The notes beneath the pieces are model-generated. The model had not been told where the DNA came from and did not search any database. It saw nothing but the letters and a program-made list of their open reading frames with translations. Positions 1-10,725 of a DNA stretch of 64,000 nucleotides are shown one piece after another (positions within the stretch are counted from its first letter, which is position 1; the number at the start of each line of letters is the position of its first letter). The stretch spans positions 32,932,869 to 32,996,868 of the forward strand of contig NC_049980.1 of assembly GCF_000003815.2 (NCBI RefSeq), given 5' to 3'. Source of the DNA: Branchiostoma floridae. Its lineage: Eukaryota > Chordata > Leptocardii > Amphioxiformes > Branchiostomatidae. The position numbers and the translations under genes are program-made.

Positions 1-70
1 TAACTTCGAACTCAGCGATAGGAATGCAAAAGCAATATACAGTAGGGGTGAAAACTTTTACTGCAGTGAG

Positions 71-281
71 CAACGCTAGTCCACCTTCATCCGTGGGGTA
101 ACCTATATCCACTATTTCTAAAAACTGCGTATGTAGGGCCTAGGCATATCAAGTCGACAGACGGCAGCTTCAACTTCCAATACTTTGAAAATACACGTAC
201 TGCAGTTTGAAAACACCGTCTGTCGACTTGATATCTCTAAATACCGTTTTTCAAAACAACGGATATAGGTTACCCCGCTTG
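71..281. mobile_element. Palindromic 'CGCTAGTTCACC' MITE, copy 1
   Basis: Starts ACGCTAGTCCACC; the arms include GGGTAACCTATATCC and GATATAGGTTACCCC, and ATCAAGTCGACAGACGG against CCGTCTGTCGACTTGATAT. The right terminus is degraded after TACCCCGC. Upstream of paralog 1. Confidence 0.75.
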
Positions 282-568
282 TATCAAGGCTCTCTAGTTT
301 CAGAAATAGCAATTACAATGTATATGAACAAGACGATAGGATTTTAGTGATGTTAAGTTGTTGTGTAATCAAAGGTGCGCTGCTATGCTCCTCGTTGATA
401 AAGTTGAGTTGAGTTGAATAAACTATTCATTCATTTATTCCTTTCATTCATCTACAAAATGCGTGAAAACTAGCTAAAGTTTGTTTGCTTGTTCTCCTAT
501 AAAAGCTACTTTTTCTTGACTCCTAGCGGGAGTCACCGTATTGCAGCCAACACACGGACTTGCCGACA

Positions 569-1468
569 GGCAACAGTAATCTCCAAGCAGATCCTACAAT
601 GGCATAAGATAGTACAAAGTTTCATTACAGTGGTATGTACCAAAGTGTTGTATTTTGTCATGGAAAAAAATATATAAGAGGCAATAAAAATGATGACGTC
701 ATCAATTTGGCCCCCAAAAAATCAGATTTAGAATTCTCTAATGCCCATCTTTCAACATTCGTTACGGCTCCATTCTTTCTTAATTTATTGATAAGAAAAC
801 AGTGGAAGGTCAAAATGCCAATTTAGCCAACCGAGAAACCTTAACTTGTGACATAAGGCAGACAAAGACACAACATAATCCTTCATTTGAAACTTCAGAC
901 TATTCATTTGAACTCTTCAGTATTAGTACAATGTAGTACAATTCGACAACATCCGCGGTATTAAAGTCTCGTATTAATAAAAGGAAGCCAGGCTTGAAGG
1001 GCTAGCAAGCAATCTAGAAAACATCGCCATCCTATACGTATACCCTACTAAGACTTGTATGAGATTGGAGCGAAGTATTTTTGCTAACGCTAAACATTTT
1101 CTACATGTCTATCTTTGACAACAAAGCCTTTGTTTACAGAGGCCCGGAGCAGTGGTCCAATTAGCCATAATTTTTCCTTGGGGGGTCCCACAAATCAGGC
1201 TGTCTGAATTGTCCCAGCCGACAGTCGGTCACACCTGTTGGCAGCTCCTGACGGACGTTTAGAAATTAGAACGCGGTTTGACAGGATGTTTGTTTCTGGG
1301 ACGGTGTTTACTTACTCTGGGCGTTTATAGTACAAAACTGGCCAAGGAGTGTAGTCAGCCAAAAGGTGTCCATTTGCCCGGTAGCGAAACACACTTCTAT
1401 CCTGGCTTCACTCCTCTGCCAGATTTTCATACTATCTTATGCTACCGTAGGATCTGCTTGGAGATTAG
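569..1468. mobile_element. Possible TIR element, 'CTCCAAGCAGATCC' family
   Basis: TAATCTCCAAGCAGATCCTA...GGCATAAGATAGTA at 569 is answered by TACTATCTTATG...GTAGGATCTGCTTGGAGATTA at 1430-1468. This gives about 38-bp inverted ends around 0.9 kb. The interior shows no gene. The two ends may instead be separate small copies. Confidence 0.45.
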
Positions 1469-1495
1469 GCAAGAGGACTATGGCATACTTGGCAT

Positions 1496-1532
1496 CAAGG
1501 AGGTTAAAAAACACTTGTTTTTAACCTCCTTG
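1496..1532. repeat. Tiny hairpin AAGGAGGTTAAAAA, copy 1
   Basis: A 37-bp hairpin with CAAGGAGGTTAAAAA and TTTTTAACCTCCTTG arms. Almost the same hairpin recurs at 60931-60973. Confidence 0.8.
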
Positions 1533-1894
1533 TTGGCATACACAAGTGTCCTGAGTGGGCCATCTACTCTCATCCCGACCGAACAACTATCGTAAACCAA
1601 GCCTTACTGTTTCAAAACTGACGATTCCCTTTACCAAGCACCACAGTTTTTGACTCGCTGGCTTGTACAAAATAAGGGATAAGCGATGAGGTGTTTTACG
1701 CTACCACAAGCCGCAAGCCGAGACCATGTGGTTGGTTACGCAATGTCCCATGACGTCGCTTGTGACGTCAGTTGGAAAACCGGTTTGAAATGACCCCGTG
1801 ACTTCTACTAATTAAAGTCGTTGTCTGAGCTGAAGGCTGTGGTTTGTTTTTGTTTCTTTCCACATTTCTTTCAAAATCCCTGCTGAGTTTCAGT

Positions 1895-4800
1895 ATGAAG
1901 AGTTCCTGTCTAATCGTCATGTTGTTGCTGGGAACCGCACTGTCCCACTTGGGGTGTGCGGCTGCGCCAACTTTCGATGCGGAGACAGAATCCAAACGTA
2001 AGCATTGGGCGATTCCGACTCGGTGTGGTTGGTCAATCTCCAAGCAGGTAGCATAAGATAGTATCAAATCTGGCAGAGGAGCGAAGCCGGCTTAGGAGTG
2101 TGTTTCACTACCAGTTCTAGCCGACTGGGGCAGATTCTACAAGGCAAATGGACACATTTTGGCTGACTACAATCCTTGGCCAGTTTGGTACTATCTTGTA
2201 GGATCTGCTTGGAGATGATGGCAGCTTGGGTGACGACGACTTCGCGATCGCTGGTCAGCACTTGCAGACAACAACTGAAGATAACAAGTGCTACATCTGA
2301 TTTAACTTTGCAAAAAAATATCTTGAAGCGCTCAGATTTCCGACGAGCGATTTCTCGTTTGGATCCTGCATGTATGCGTTGATTTTGTGCACAGAATTTT
2401 GTGTATGTTATTTGGTAGTGTTTTTTATTTTACCAAAGTGGGTAAGTATGCGCTCTTATTGTTTATTAACCATGCGATGTGCTTAGAGATTTGACAGGAT
2501 TGACATCATTATTATCACAGTCCTTTTCGTCTGACGGATAAACGAATGAATGAATGACATTTATTGTACTTTTGTGCTCAAACAAGGTCGTAGCGCTAGT
2601 GATAAGGTACAATTATGATATAAGAAAAAGGTATCTTATCACCTCTACATAATGCTAATACATTCAAGTATGTACAAGTTCAACTTCTTCTCGCTTCAGT
2701 TATAAACATAAGGACAGATGGAATCAATAATGTATGGTTTATCTAATTGCATGAGAAATATAAATTTTTCCGTGGTATTCAAGTATCACATTACAGTTTA
2801 CAGCCTGTTCACTACGACATGATTGTTCTTGTTACATCACATCTTCATCTACCTACTTTTGCTGTTTAGTGATGAGCGTTCTGAAAGCGGCAAAGGGGTT
2901 GAAGTGGAACAAACAGCTGGAAAAGGGCATGGAGACTATCGTAGAGGACGAGGAGAGTGACAAAGATCCTGAAAAAGAGTGTAAGTAGCAGGATATGGAA
3001 GACTTCTTTTTACACAACCAGCAGGTACTTACATTGCTTAAGTTTTGATGTAGCCTGTATCCCCCCTCGTTCCGGATACTAGCTTAGCCACGTTTGGGAT
3101 TGTTTTCTCACCGCAAAAGCGCCACCTACATCGGCTACATATAGCAGTGAGAAGCTAAATATCAAGTCTGTTATCTGACTTGGTATTGGCTACCAAACGT
3201 TACAATTGCTAAAACATCGGTATCGGTGTATGTCTATAATTTCATGATAAGGTCAATGACCTGGTCCAGACGGCTGTCACCATGGTTACGGGAGGCGTAT
3301 CAGACAACTGTGGTGTACGGTTACATAATGTAGCAAATACAGGACGGGACTGGTGGGCTGCTTGATTATCATTATGAATGTGTTTGAGTAAGGATAAGTA
3401 GAGCAGTGGTTTGGTACTTTAGACCATGTAGAGGTACATGAGTTTGTAATTGAAAATGTTAACGTTACTTATCCGGTCTGCATCTTTTCCTGCCTACATG
3501 TAACGCTAGTTCACCATTATCCATGAGATAACCTTTATCCGTTCTACTTATAAACAGGGAATTTAGGGATATCATGTCGATAGACAGTGGTTCCAATATG
3601 CATTTTGTCAGGTATTGCAATTTGAAACCACCATCCTTTGACTTAATATCCCCAAATACCCTAGTTTTGAATACAACGAACGACGGTTACCCCGCGAATA
3701 AAGGTGAACTAGCGTTAAGTCTGATCAAAAGCATTTGAGACTAACTTTACGTTCATCTTATTCTTGTTGGCAGCGGACACAGTCAAGGACGAGATTGCCA
3801 TGGCGTTCAAGAGGGTCCTGATGCTCGACCCAGCCGCAGAATTACAGTGTAGGTGTGGTTTTCTCTCCTCTAACAAAAAAAAACAACAAATAAACAAACA
3901 AACAAAATCTCTTATAACAAACAAACAAACAAACAGACAGACAAACAAACAAATAAGGTTGGGAAATTACTGGTTAATTGGGTTCTTCATATCAATAAAC
4001 AATAATTCACAATAAAGACAAAGAGTCACAAAATGCGTTTCTGTGAAAGTCTGTTACTCTTCAAACAAACGTTCGGCTCCGGCTTTTTAAAAAGTTTTTG
4101 TCGGCATTTTGTTACCGTTTTGTTGATGTCTATCGACCTAATGTCAACAAAACGGTACACAACAGAAAACCCGATAAAAACGCCTTAAAATGTGAAAAAA
4201 AACAGCCGCAGCCTAACCTCTGCTTGGAGAGTAACCGTCTACTACCTTCCTCAAACTGTGACAAACACATTGTCACACTACAGTGACAGACCACATCACG
4301 AGAAACGAATTTGTTTTGACCCCATACGGTGGTTTGAGGGTTAAGGAAGTTGACATACGGTCACCGAGACGTTGGCAGTTACTTTTAAGCAACAAATTTG
4401 CCATTGTTGTGAATAAAAAAAAACGTTGTTATCCAAACAAACAGATTTACACAATAAAGCAATGACAGATATGTGAACTGAAGAACAAATGATAATATTC
4501 AAAACGTTGTGGGAATATAAATCGAGCATATTGTCAAGATAACTACATGTATGATTTAAAGGTATTCCCCAATGCGGCATGTAAATAAGAACCTTGATGC
4601 CTGTAATGTTTTTTTTACAAATCAGTATAAAGAAAGTCTTCTTCTTCTCTTTAGTAAAAGATCAGTTCAGAAGCATCCTTGGGTCTGAGAAAGCCGAAGC
4701 AGTCTTCGAGGAGGCAGAGAAGATAATGATGGAAGAACTTCAAGGTGAAATAGCTTTTCCTGACATTGTTTCTTTACCTACATGATTTTGTCGAAGAAAA

Positions 4801-7800
4801 TAAGGAATAATATACTAGTATCCTCCCTTCATCCCAGGATATTGTATTCAATGTGTTCTGGGCAACGACCTAAGCGATGTTTTGGAATACAAGAGGATGG
4901 TCATGAAAATTCACCGTTTCCAAGAGACGGCGATCCACAAGTATGTGCACCACAAGCTTGTTTCGCTACAACAAGTAACGCTAGTTCACCTTTATTCGTT
5001 GGGTAACCTATATCCGTTTCTTTTTGACAGTTTTAAATTGCAATATTTTCAGAATATTGCAGTTTAAAACTACCAACTGTCGACTTGATGTGCCTAAATA
5101 AATACCCTGTTTTTAAAAATCAATGGATATAGGTTACCCAACGGATAAAGGTGAACTAGCGTTACATCATGCTTCAGATGTTCCAAACACGATTTATTTT
5201 TCATCCCGACAGAGGAAAAGAAGATCAACAAAGAGCTGGATTTCAACAAGAACCAGAAGAAGGCCTTTAACAAGTTGGTGAAGGATGTAGAGCACGGGAA
5301 AGATCCGCTTCACGAACGTAAGTCGAGCCAAAAACTCCAAATACGCGTATACATGCCATGTATTCCCTGTCTATACCCTCGGGCATCCAAACCTGTACAA
5401 ATTTGTCCCCCATTTGGCCAAATTCTTCTCTTGTTGCGGCATTGCTCTGAGAGAGGTGATAGACGGTCACTGCTGGGTATAAACTCTCCCGAACGTTAGT
5501 GTACAAAGAAATTTGTTATCCGTTATCATACTTTTCCTTCTATGCAGAGATGCATATACTCACAGCATCAAACGTTGTTCTTGTTACTTTTGCCTAGGTA
5601 ATAAGATAGAGAAGAGAATCAAAGAAGACGCCGCCAGGATACTTTCCCTGTCTCCGGATGAGCAAGAAGAAGGTGGGTTATTATCACGGAAGCTCCTCTG
5701 TATTGGTAGTAATCGTGCTAAACTTTCTTCCAACACAAAGTACTTTCAACGACTTCACTATTGATCCTGAAGAAGGCGACAGTACTCGATGAAAATTTCA
5801 TCCGTGTGTACTTTTGTGTTGGAAGAAAGTTAAGCATTGTACAAATGTTAACTTTAAAGTAGCATGATTAAATGTCGCTTATAGCGACCCGCCCAACATC
5901 CCGCCAGCCAGTTACAGACTCGGGCAGCGGAGACAGTAACCTTCGTGACTTTGCTTAAGTATTTATCCTTTTTGTCCCTGGAGAGACATAAGGACATTGC
6001 ACCCTTTCTTCCATCTTGGTCTGTCCTGTGCCACTGTTTGATCTGATCGCCAGGAGAGCCCCAATGGGCGCCAGGTCTCCGACGGGAAGAGAAAATTATT
6101 ATTTTCACTTCCTCTTCTTCTCCGAACAAACAAAGTCAATGGCCTGTACCAGACGGCGGTCACCAGGGTTACTTGAGGTGTAGCAGGTGTTCGATTGCGT
6201 AGTGTAGCAAGTCAAGTCAGGCAGACACAGAGCGTTGAGGGACCGTTAATTATGGAAGGTCAGAGTAAAAATAAACAGAATAGTACCTAGTAAGGCTAGA
6301 TCCCGTGCAGTTAAACTTGATTTGCTTTGAACTTGAAAAAAATATGTTACCTGTTTAATTTTGTTTGCTTTACAACGAGCATTACGTGGTTTAGGCAGTG
6401 TGTTGCAGGACAAGAAATTTTATTGACAGAACAAAAAGTAAAATGTTGTAGAAAAATGCCAACACTTTAGGGACTTAACGTTACCCCTCTAAATTTTCGG
6501 ACGAACTCCGTCAACCTTGTTCACAGAATGACTGACACTATGAATGACACTTCTATTTCCAGAGGTGACGTCAGGAACACACCGCATTTGCAGGAGGGTG
6601 TCATAAGTATCAGGAAGTAAAAATTTAAGTGACTTTCGCCAAGTCAATGTTGTTAAAAAATAAGAAATTTACATTGCAGAAAAGAGCCGGTTCTACGCTG
6701 AGTATGGAGAGGAAACCGGAGAAAGAGTGTTCCAGGCGATCAAAATCATCCACGAAGAGGCAGTAAAGAAAGGTAAGAAGCGTAAGAAATCTTAACAGTC
6801 TTAAGGCTCGTGCTGCCTTTATCTAGTAATCCAAGACACTTAAGTGCCCCAGGATGATCATATAAAGGTGTCCATGCATATCTCTAACTGTACTACTAAC
6901 TTTCAATGCAACATATATTTAACGTTAGTAAGCTTTTAAAATAATAAGGAAACCGCTGGTTGTCTGGGAAAATACGTACAAGAAGGTGATGATCCTACGT
7001 TTAGAAATAATCTATACCTTTCAGAAAACAATTTCATCAGGTTGGTAGAACGTAGGATATTTGAGATTTCCTTTGCATGACCTGAATGCCTCTTAGGCCA
7101 TAACAATTTAATTGATTGGTTCACGGATTCGCTCGCTCCTATTTTTTTTTGAAGAAAAAATTACCTCTCAGCAAATTTCCACCATTAATGAAACCATTCA
7201 CCAACTTTCTGGTGTAGCAAATTGGCCTTTACATTATAAGGTCCTTAAAATGTGGGTATTATTATTGCAGTTATATTTGTCATTCATGAAGAATGGGACA
7301 AACATAAAAACTGACACTACTTTTGTAATTTTCAACGAACAGGTGCAGTTACTGTACAGTAATAGTGTTTTTGTACTTTTTTCAAGCTGAAAACTTTTTA
7401 TTTTTTATGTTTTTCGATTAGCCCTTATCTTTACCCCAACCATTTTACGATTTTAATCTTTTTTTTTTCGCCCTATCGCTCCACATTTTTTTATGAAAAA
7501 ATCCGTGGACCAAGAAATTAAATTGGTGTGGCCTTATATACCTGCTGACCTTTCGATGTCTGTCAGATATCTTCCTGGTTGGTTGAAGAAGTAAGCGAAA
7601 CGTCAGCAGGTAAAGAGGCGTTCTGGTTGTGCAAAAGAAATATCCAATATCCAAGCTATACCCTTTCTTTACAATGTCTTTTCCAACTTTGATACAGCCA
7701 TTTCCTTTCTTGGAAAGGAAGAGATTGTCCCTTTGTATTAAATAGCCACCGACTAGTTGGGCAGACCTGCCTGTGCGTGCTGAACATCCAAACAAAGAAA

Positions 7801-7902
7801 TAAAACCAGGAAGTCAAGCCGATATCTGTTTATCACTCTTCAGGTGCTGCTACTAAAGTGGCGCAGGAGGAGCTGCACGGGCCTGCCACTGCTGCCAGCT
7901 GA
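1895..7902 (+). CDS. Secreted two-module helical protein, paralog 1 (unknown family)
   Basis: Predicted 8-exon gene: 1895-1997, 2870-2980, 3774-3848, 4655-4744, 5213-5317, 5598-5672, 6680-6772, 7844-7902, with a stop at 7900. All introns are GT/AG and phase 1; the joined reading frame is 236 codons plus stop. Exon 1 encodes a signal peptide (MKSSCLIVMLLLGTALS...) that probably ends near residue 21-24. Exons 2-4 and 5-7 encode two copies of a charged helical module of about 91 residues. Recurring signatures are V.D...GKDP in exon types 2/5, a hydrophobic helix ending L.L.P.E in 3/6, and G.E.AE.VFEEAEKI..EEL in 4/7. The last exon adds only about 19 residues. No cysteine remains after the signal peptide. 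I do not recognise the family. An extracellular or vesicular location is inferred from the signal peptide. The start was chosen because only this ATG gives the signal peptide. Support is the joined frame and the paralog at 10.7-19.0 kb with identical exon sizes; no transcript was seen. Confidence 0.8.
2036..2217. mobile_element. 'CTCCAAGCAGATCC' MITE, short copy
   Basis: AATCTCCAAGCAGGTAGCAT...AGATAGTATCAAA and TTTGGTACTATCTTG...GGATCTGCTTGGAGAT are inverted about 180 bp apart. The interior shares GGACACATTTTGGCTGACTA-type text with 1330-1380 in reverse. Just downstream of exon 1 of paralog 1. Confidence 0.7.
3501..3717. mobile_element. Palindromic 'CGCTAGTTCACC' MITE, copy 2
   Basis: TAACGCTAGTTCACC at the left and GGTGAACTAGCGTTA at the right form perfect terminal inverted repeats, with TA at the outer edge on both sides. 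Almost the whole 217 bp folds back on itself. It lies in intron 2 of paralog 1. Confidence 0.85.
4976..5164. mobile_element. Palindromic 'CGCTAGTTCACC' MITE, copy 3
   Basis: Same termini as copy 2 (TAACGCTAGTTCACC / GGTGAACTAGCGTTA) and the same internal arms (ATATTTTCAGAATATTGCAG at the centre). It ends 48 bp before the acceptor of exon 5 of paralog 1, inside intron 4. Confidence 0.85.
5716..5835. repeat. Inverted repeat (~120 bp foldback)
   Basis: GCTAAACTTTCTTCCAACAC and GTGTTGGAAGAAAGTTAAGC form a stem around about 65 bases. In the sixth intron of paralog 1. Probably a MITE. Confidence 0.7.
7096..7533. mobile_element. Harbinger-like MITE, copy 1 (TSD TTA)
   Basis: 438 bp. The left end is GGCCATAACAATTTAATT...TTGGTTCACGGATT and the right end AATCCGTGGACCAAG...AATTGGTGTGGCC, giving inverted termini of about 34 bp. 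It is flanked by TTA on both sides (7093-7095 and 7534-7536). A 3-bp TNA duplication fits PIF/Harbinger. A second copy is at 57311-57759 in opposite orientation. It lies in the last intron of paralog 1. Confidence 0.82.
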
Positions 7903-8282
7903 GGGAGAAAGCAAGGGACCAGCGGGATTTAATATTTAGCATGCAACTCTAGTATTCTGGACTGACTGTGAAACTTCAGAAACGTTTCTTCTTAGTAGAT
8001 TGACAAATGAGAAAATGTCTACAAATATGATGTTACAGTAACAAAAGGTTATCTAGGAAGCGATTAGGTGTTTCCAGGGGCAGTTTCCTGAAAATTTCAG
8101 ACATCATTCTGGATTATATTATTGTCTTCCCCAAAAGAATTTCGTGTAAGGTTTCTGGAATATTAATTAGACTGTCGGTTCGGAAGTAGTGTTGCCTGTT
8201 ATTTCGAGACATACGGTTGTTGTTTAGTTTGAAGCGGTATTAAACCTTGCCCTACTAAGAATGTTTGCCAATTTAACCCCCT

Positions 8283-8450
8283 AAGGCTTAGGTCACATTT
8301 CCATACCGGGGCCCATCGGTATGTTTTAAGAAACGAAAAATTAAAATGCCCGTAAATCTTATTTTGACATATTGTGGATTTTGATGTCTTTTAGATAAAT
8401 CTTTTCGCTCCCGAAAGCTGCCCGACTGGTTGGAAACGTGACCTAAGCCT
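8283..8450. mobile_element. 'GGCTTAGGTCAC' MITE
   Basis: AAGGCTTAGGTCACATTTCC at the left and GGAAACGTGACCTAAGCCT at the right are inverted, with CCATCGG/CCGACTGG inner similarity and GAAACGAAAAATT. A relative is split by a SINE at 22310-22980. Between the two helical-protein genes. Confidence 0.75.
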
Positions 8451-10011
8451 AAGCTGGTTCATCATCATCATCATTATTCATCCTCTATTTTGAGGTGCAG
8501 CAAGTTAATTAATCAAATCAGTAAATTGATTAATCAGATCAGTAAATCTTGACCTATTCTTTGCTGCTGCTGCAGAATCACTTCCTCAGTCGATGCGGTT
8601 TGCTGCAGTATGTCATATTTAAGTGAGAAAGACTAATACAGTACCCCAAACCAGTACAAACACTGGACCCACATACAGGCATTATATGTGTACATCCCGT
8701 ATATACTAGTATATCGCTCAGCAGGACAAAGGTTTTAAAACGATATATGGTCAAACAAGAAATCTTTTTTAAAAAGCTGTGCCTTGCCGCGTATTTTATG
8801 TTATTTTGGCAAGTTAGAGTAGATTCTACGCTTAAAAATCCCGAGTTCCACAGGTCGCCCCCCTCCCACCCAAGTTCCTACATACGGAAAGCTTTGGTGA
8901 CTTCTCCAGGTGCCAATCCAGTCCCAAATCTTCTTTTCACACAATGCAAGCTCTATCAAGGACATTCATAGTCACAAATGTCTTTAAAAGGACTAAACCT
9001 GGCTACTATTCCCCTAGTTGATATTGTTGCTATATCAGCAGTTCATCCTCGTAAGAGGTGCATATACTAAGAGCGACACCTAGCAACTTCAGTAGGAAAT
9101 GCAGCAAAAATCCCCGAGCGTACTAGGAGATATTGGAAATTTACCTCATTATCATAATTTATGTCAGATGAATTATTGGCACATTAAACAGGTTTTGTAA
9201 AACTTTTTGACCCACAATGAATATGCATTATTTTTTATTACAAACTAAGTTCCTTCTGATGCAATTTGTGATATATCTTTATATAAACATGGTGAGTTAA
9301 AGCGTAGATTTATTACGCTGGACCACATACAGTAACATGCGTCTAGAAGAGCGTTTTAATACTCGCCTGGAATGTACCATTGTCTAACTAAGCCATGAAA
9401 CTCGGCAAGGAAAGAAGGGCCTTTGGAAGGGGCTTTGGAAAAGCTGGGTTAACAGGTCCGTCCATTGATCCATGGAAGAAAGCTGGCATAAAGCCTTGCC
9501 GGCGGCAAGGCAAAAAAGGATATTCTGTATATGGATTAAAATCTGAAATGAAACTCAGGTAGCTGTAACAAGACTAACAGGGAAGTTTATAGAATATTCA
9601 CAAATGTGCTATCAACCCAAGGAATATTCCTCATTCCTAAGGTGCATTGTATTAACACAAGAATGGTCTTTTCAATCATATTTACATGTACTACTCTAAT
9701 GACTTGCAACAGAACATGATTGTGAAATCTTGTTCACAACAGGTTTAAAACTCTACTAACAATACTCTGTTACCAACGAAACACATGAAACTTTCGTGAT
9801 AGTATGCGCGAGCGCATATCACATGTACCTGGTGATTTCACAAGGAAGGGGAATACCGGTGATTCCGTCCATACAAGTGATGATTATTGGGTGTTACCTT
9901 AGCCATAGGTGCACTGTAAAAGAGAAATGGAAATAAAGTGTGGCTGGCAATACTTGTACTTTATTGTTTTAGACATTTATTCTACCTATTGTGAGTTGAA
10001 CCCCTGTCACA

Positions 10012-10252
10012 CCGAGCCGACCATGGCCTCCCAACCTTCTCAAGATCATGGCTGGGAGTTAAGCCTCCATCACACATAGCCGACCATGGCCTCCCAACCG
10101 TCTCCAGACCGTGGCTGGGAGTCAAGCCCCTGTCACACATAGCCGACCATGGCCTCCCGAACTTCTTCGGACCATGATTGGGATCTAAGTCCATGTCACA
10201 TATAGCCGACCATGGCCTCCCGACCTTCTCCAGACCTTGGTTGGGAGGTAGT
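10012..10252. repeat. 60-bp tandem repeat, four copies
   Basis: Unit built on CACACATAGCCGACCATGGCCTCCC...; four copies with substitutions. Reading frames here (PSHGLETVGRPWSAMCD...) are produced by the repeat. It is upstream of paralog 2. Confidence 0.85.
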
Positions 10253-10725
10253 AGTGAGCAAGGCTATCTGTAGTTGGAAGTTGGTCGTCGAGTTTGCCTC
10301 ATATTTTCTAAAAAAGTCGCCCCAAGGACGAAAGGTCGAATTTTACAGTGACCTGGAAACTTAGAAGAAGAATTGATCAGGATAAAAAGCGTTTTATAGT
10401 AGTACAACAACCTTTGTTCGGGAGTAAAGTCGCGGGAAAATTCCGAATGTGTGACAAGCGATTTAACCAAATGACGACAATCTACATTTACACACTTTAC
10501 ACCCTCAGTGCCTCTCTCTTGCCGTAGGGCATGTCTAGCAAGCAATCAGTCAAATTACTACAGTCATACGCACGCACAGAACCTACTCAACAGGTTCTCT
10601 CCGAATAAAATCCGACCGGCCATTTTGAACGTGGACGTTCTGACGAATCAGTCCACAACATATGCCGTTAGTGGAGTTTACGTCTACAATTTTATTGAAC
10701 TACAAAAGATCTGTGTTTGGAAAAT

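Larger units (their letters stand above)
7903..10725. other. Intergenic, between the two helical-protein genes
   Basis: Holds the 3' flank of paralog 1, the MITE at 8283, the 60-bp tandem repeat at 10012, and otherwise AT-rich sequence with no gene seen. The promoter of paralog 2 must lie near its right end; no clear TATA box was recognised. Confidence 0.6.

Noticed and set aside
1190..1206. CAAATCAGGCTGTC also found in the outer ends of the 6.1-kb foldback
   Set aside because: Only 14 bases match; too short to claim a relationship.
1278..1595. 105-codon + strand frame
   Set aside because: Covers a MITE end and the small hairpin; no domain, no splice partners.
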